From NCBI RefSeq assembly GCF_902459535.1, contig NZ_LR699553.1, forward strand, positions 1,860,001-1,924,000: 64,000 nt of DNA, written 5' to 3'. Below are positions 61,339 to 64,000 of this stretch, one piece after another. The position numbers and the translations under genes are program-made. Position 1 is the first letter of the stretch; each line of letters starts with the position of its first letter. This stretch comes from Paraburkholderia dioscoreae. Its GTDB lineage: Bacteria > Pseudomonadota > Gammaproteobacteria > Burkholderiales > Burkholderiaceae. The notes beneath the pieces were generated by a model that did not search any database, had not been told where the DNA came from, and saw only the letters and a list, made by a program, of their open reading frames with translations.

Positions 61339-61803
61339 ATGGCGAGCTACCAGAAAATCCTGCTGTGCTACGACGGCTCGCGCGAAGGCCGCAAAGCGTT
61401 GCGTTGCGGCGCCGACCTGGCGATGGATCTGAAAGCCGAAACTCACCTGTTGTCGGTTGTCGACATGCGTTCGAGCATTGCGCAAAGCGCGGGCCTGCTG
61501 ACCGATGTGGCTTGCGGCAGCTTCGAAAAGACCGCCCGCGACATCCTCCAGGAAGGCGTGGACTGGCTCACCGAGCGAGGCGTGAGCGCACAAGGGCATT
61601 TCGCGTTCGGCCATCCGATCGACGAGATCGCCAACCTCGCCAATGAATTGCATGTCGACCTCGTGGTGGTCGGCCACCGCTGCCGTACGGGCTTGTCACG
61701 TTGGTGGATGGGTGCGGGTAATACGCCGCTGCTCGACCGCGTCTCGTGCAGCATTCTGGTGGCCTGTTCTTCTGCGCAGGAGCAACAGCAAGCAGCGGCT
61801 TGA
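61339..61803 (+). CDS. Universal stress protein (UspA family)
   Basis: A 154-residue Usp-fold protein starting MASYQKILLCYDGSREGRKALRCG. The nucleotide-binding stretch ANELHVDLVVVGHRCRTGLSRWWMG is of the ATP-binding type with G-x2-G-x9-G(S/T) spacing recognisable in GHRCRTGLSRWWMGAGNT. AAGGGAG precedes the ATG. Role in stress resistance is inferred from the family. Confidence 0.92.
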   Translation: MASYQKILLCYDGSREGRKALRCGADLAMDLKAETHLLSVVDMRSSIAQSAGLLTDVACGSFEKTARDILQEGVDWLTERGVSAQGHFAFGHPIDEIANLANELHVDLVVVGHRCRTGLSRWWMGAGNTPLLDRVSCSILVACSSAQEQQQAAA

Positions 61804-61864
61804 CGCACGGTCTCGGGGAGTGTGTTTGACTGGCCGGCCGCCCAAGCCTGACGACATCAGACGG

Positions 61865-62515
61865 TCATTCGTTCAGATTGACCGCGGCCAGCTTCCATGT
61901 GAATACGCCCTCGCGCTGAAAGATCGCCGAGTAACGTGCGTCGCCGGCGCCATGCTGGTACGTGACGACGAACTCGTTGATGCCGCGATAGCCCGCGGTG
62001 GTTTGCGGCGGTTGCGGGGGCGCGGCGTTGCCATTGCCATTGGCTGCGGTGCCAGTGGCGGGTGCTGCCGGCGCGGGTGAAGTCGCTGCGGCATCCGATG
62101 GAGTGTTCGTGGCAGCCGGCACGGGCGGCCGCTCGCCCGGATCGCCGCGCGGCGGCATGCCGTTCAACAGGGCCGCCACGCCGTCTGGGGTGGCATAGGC
62201 ATCTACGAGCGGACCAATCAGCGCAACGCCGATCATCGCGCCAATGGCGGCCAATGGATTACCGTTGCTGTGTGCGTCGAGACGCCGTGTCAGCAAGCCG
62301 GCGACCTGCTGCTTCAGGCTCTCACGCAGCGCGGGAAAATCGACGTACTGATTGACCGTTTGCGCGTCGCGCGCATCGGCCGCGCGTTTGAGATTGTTCA
62401 GCGCAATATACGGCGTCGCGTACGCGAACCCGAGCGCGGCGATCACCACAATCACGAGCAGCGTGACGATCAGCGGCCGGGTAGCGCCGCCTTTGGTGCG
62501 TTTCAGAACGGCCAT
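61865..62515 (-). CDS. DUF2939 family membrane protein
   Basis: A 216-residue protein with an N-terminal membrane anchor (PLIVTLLVIVVIAALGFAYA) and a DUF2939-like core, IALNNLKRAADARDAQTVNQYVDFPALRESLKQQVAG. A Pro/Ala/Thr-rich segment (PPVPAATNTPSDAAATSPAPAAP) follows, then the C-terminal YQHGAGDARYSAIFQREG. GGAGAG precedes the ATG. Function unknown. Confidence 0.87.
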   Translation of the reverse strand: MAVLKRTKGGATRPLIVTLLVIVVIAALGFAYATPYIALNNLKRAADARDAQTVNQYVDFPALRESLKQQVAGLLTRRLDAHSNGNPLAAIGAMIGVALIGPLVDAYATPDGVAALLNGMPPRGDPGERPPVPAATNTPSDAAATSPAPAAPATGTAANGNGNAAPPQPPQTTAGYRGINEFVVTYQHGAGDARYSAIFQREGVFTWKLAAVNLNE

Positions 62516-62611
62516 CGAATGGGGCTCTCCGTCAGGTGTGATCTAACGTGGACCGCCGCCACGCAAAAACGATCCCATGCGAAGCAATATCGCCACCCGA
62601 TTGAAGGCCGA

Positions 62612-62956
62612 TCAAGACTCGAATACCGCACCACGTAAGTTTGCTTCGTCGGCAATGCAGCGGTCGATCATGCGGCATACGGCGTCTACCGTGCCGACCA
62701 TGATGAGCCGCGATGGGCCGTGATAGACACGCACCGGTGCGCGCCGCGCCGGCTCGGCCGTATTCAAACCCGAATTCAACGACACGCGGGCAAACGCCGG
62801 CAACGACGAGGGCAGGCTCGACGCGCTAGCAGGCGAGTCGAATAACGACGGCGTGCTGGCCGTGGGCGCCTCGATCAATGAGCAGGGCACCAGCTTGCGA
62901 AGATGGCGCAGACGACCGAACTGGCGAAAAGGCAGCAGGCGGGCAAGGCGTTCCAT
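62612..62956 (-). CDS. Hypothetical protein
   Basis: A 114-residue protein starting MERLARLLPFRQFGRLRHLRKLVP with a Ser/Pro-rich middle (APTASTPSLFDSPASASSLPS) and a C-terminal segment RVYHGPSRLIMVGTVDAVCRMID. No family recognised. It lies just downstream of lexA on the same strand, with about 120 bases between, so it may share its transcript. Confidence 0.65.
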   Translation of the reverse strand: MERLARLLPFRQFGRLRHLRKLVPCSLIEAPTASTPSLFDSPASASSLPSSLPAFARVSLNSGLNTAEPARRAPVRVYHGPSRLIMVGTVDAVCRMIDRCIADEANLRGAVFES

Positions 62957-63076
62957 GAGACTCTCCAGACGATGCAACATTGATGCGGCGTTGGCGTGGC
63001 TTTCTATTCTGCCGAACGGGCAAGACGGGGCTTGGAACCAGAGCGCTTGAATTCCAGGCGCCTGGAACCAGTGTGC

Positions 63077-63727
63077 TTAGAACTCGCCGGGGCGAATCAG
63101 CCCGACGGCGATACCCTCCAGCGCGAACTCCGCACTGCCGGTTTCAACGAAGATGTTTTCGTAATCGGGGTTCTCGGCGATCAGTTCGAGCCCGTTCGGC
63201 CGGCGCTTCAGGCGCTTGACCGTGACGTCGTCGCCAAGCCGGGCAATGACGATCTGGCCGTCTTTGGCTTCGCTCTTCTTTTGCACCGCGAGCAGGTCGC
63301 CGTCGAAGATGCCCGCGTCGCGCATGGACAGCCCGCGCACCTTCAGCAGGTAATCGGGCTTGCTCGAGAACAGCGCCGGGTCGCACGCGTAGTGCTGCGA
63401 GATATGTTCCTGCGCGAGGATCGGGCTGCCCGCGGCAACCCGCCCGATCAGCGGCAGCGACAGTTGCATGATGCTGGCGTGCGGCAGCGTGAACTGGTGC
63501 GGCGAATCTTCCGGGCCGGCCAGCAGGCGGATGCCGCGCGACGCGCCCGCCGCGAGCTCGATCACACCCTTGCGGGCGAGCGCGCGCAGATGTTCTTCTG
63601 CCGAGTTGGCCGAGCTGAAGCCCAGTTCGGCGGCGATCTCCGCGCGGGTGGGCGGAAAGCCGGTGCGTTCAATAGCCCTGCGGATCAGATCGAAAACCTG
63701 CTGCTGTCGTGCGGTGAGTTTGGTCAT
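63077..63727 (-). CDS. lexA: LexA repressor
   Basis: A 216-residue SOS repressor. The winged helix (QQVFDLIRRAIERTGFPPTRAEIAAELGF) is followed by an autocleavage Ala-Gly bond (A99-G100 in RVAAGS), and the peptidase domain has Ser134 (KVRGLSMRDAGIFDG) and Lys171 (DDVTVKRLK) as the Ser-Lys dyad. Self-cleavage, stimulated by RecA, releases SOS genes. Two LexA boxes lie just before the ATG at 63727. The protein is cytoplasmic and dimeric. Confidence 0.97.
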   Translation of the reverse strand: MTKLTARQQQVFDLIRRAIERTGFPPTRAEIAAELGFSSANSAEEHLRALARKGVIELAAGASRGIRLLAGPEDSPHQFTLPHASIMQLSLPLIGRVAAGSPILAQEHISQHYACDPALFSSKPDYLLKVRGLSMRDAGIFDGDLLAVQKKSEAKDGQIVIARLGDDVTVKRLKRRPNGLELIAENPDYENIFVETGSAEFALEGIAVGLIRPGEF

Positions 63728-63734
63728 GGCGCCA

Positions 63735-63750
63735 CTGTATGGATGAACAG
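63735..63750. promoter_or_regulatory. LexA box 1 (lexA promoter)
   Basis: CTGTATGGATGAACAG fits the CTG-N10-CAG LexA consensus. It begins seven bases upstream of the lexA start codon on the minus strand, and forms a tandem pair with the box at 63755, consistent with autoregulation as in E. coli. Confidence 0.8.
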
Positions 63751-63754
63751 GTGA

Positions 63755-63770
63755 CTGTATTTTTATACAG
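63755..63770. promoter_or_regulatory. LexA box 2 (lexA promoter)
   Basis: CTGTATTTTTATACAG is a near-perfect LexA box (CTGTAT-N4-ATACAG), four bases beyond the first box and centred about 36 bases before the ATG. Confidence 0.93.
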
Positions 63771-63931
63771 TATCGGGCGCAATTCAAGCTTTACTTTAAG
63801 TTCGTGCCGAAGGGTGGCGTTGCAGCGCCGTCAAAAGACGCTCCAACACCCGTTTTCGTGCCGCAACGCCTTATCCAGCTGCCATTACCACTTTTGCGTA
63901 TTAAAGAATGAATAAACATTATTTTTAATGA

Positions 63932-63945
63932 TGAAAGCGCTTCGA
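63932..63945. promoter_or_regulatory. Possible LacI-type operator at right edge
   Basis: TGAAAGCGCTTCGA, with the core AAGCGCTT palindrome, resembles the GAAAGCGCTTTC-type operators bound by LacI/GalR family regulators of sugar genes. A small palindrome CATTA-TTTT-TAATG (63917-63930) adjoins it. The downstream gene, beyond the window on the plus strand, is not visible. Confidence 0.35.
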
Positions 63946-64000
63946 TAGACTGGCCTCCGAGTTGGCGCTCATGTGCACGTGACCGCGACGCAGAGCAACA

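Overview
The window looks like the main chromosome of a Burkholderiaceae bacterium, most likely Paraburkholderia. Evidence: high GC with strongly G/C-biased third codon positions; the NUDIX-aat-bpt-pyrD run; adjacent nodI/nodJ-type exporter genes; ssuD-ssuC-ssuB followed by a lone Mop/TOBE protein; and many small Burkholderia-style proteins. The genus is an inference from gene content and could not be checked by alignment.

Region by region: (1) 1-26.5 kb is a Wzx/Wzy-type exopolysaccharide locus. It has a polyprenyl-phosphate hexose-1-phosphate transferase, two GT2 and three GT4 glycosyltransferases, a Wzy-like polymerase, a Wzx-like flippase, a GDP-mannose-forming ManC, a methyltransferase, a tandem alpha/beta hydrolase, a large secreted propeller-like protein and a Crp-type regulator. 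Inside it lies a minus-strand operon (10121 to 3777) encoding a carrier protein, an acyl-CoA dehydrogenase-like flavoprotein, an amino acid:carrier-protein ligase (a class II synthetase relative), a DUF1839 protein and a GH2 mannosidase-like enzyme. No Wza/Wzc export genes are in view; they may lie left of the window. (2) 26.5-34.8 kb holds a GntR regulator, a Gfo/Idh oxidoreductase, signal peptidase I, an amino-acid ABC permease with its binding protein, pyrD, bpt, aat and a NUDIX hydrolase. (3) 35-48.5 kb has initiator tRNA-Met, an SMR transporter, many small unknown genes, a divergent TetR/epimerase pair, an acyl-CoA hydrolase, and the sulfonate operon ssuDCB, preceded by a possible cysteine-containing leader peptide. 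(4) 48.55-52.2 kb is a small genomic island flanked by 53-bp direct repeats of the tRNA-His 3' end; it carries gtrA, a GT-C-like membrane protein and a phage-type DUF2591 protein. (5) 52.2-64 kb holds dusA, a Gly/His-rich lipoprotein, a TPR-sulfotransferase with its own APS kinase, an aldo-keto reductase, nodIJ-type exporter genes, a universal stress protein and lexA with two LexA boxes.

The EPS locus reads as an assembly line: ManC supplies GDP-mannose, the initiating transferase primes undecaprenyl phosphate, the glycosyltransferases extend the unit, and Wzx/Wzy flip and polymerise it. The most unusual part is the carrier-protein operon. Its gene set suggests that an activated amino acid is loaded on a carrier protein, perhaps oxidised, and then transferred by DUF1839, possibly onto the polysaccharide. 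That end use is a hypothesis. All starts were chosen by hand from start codons, ribosome binding sites and overlaps.
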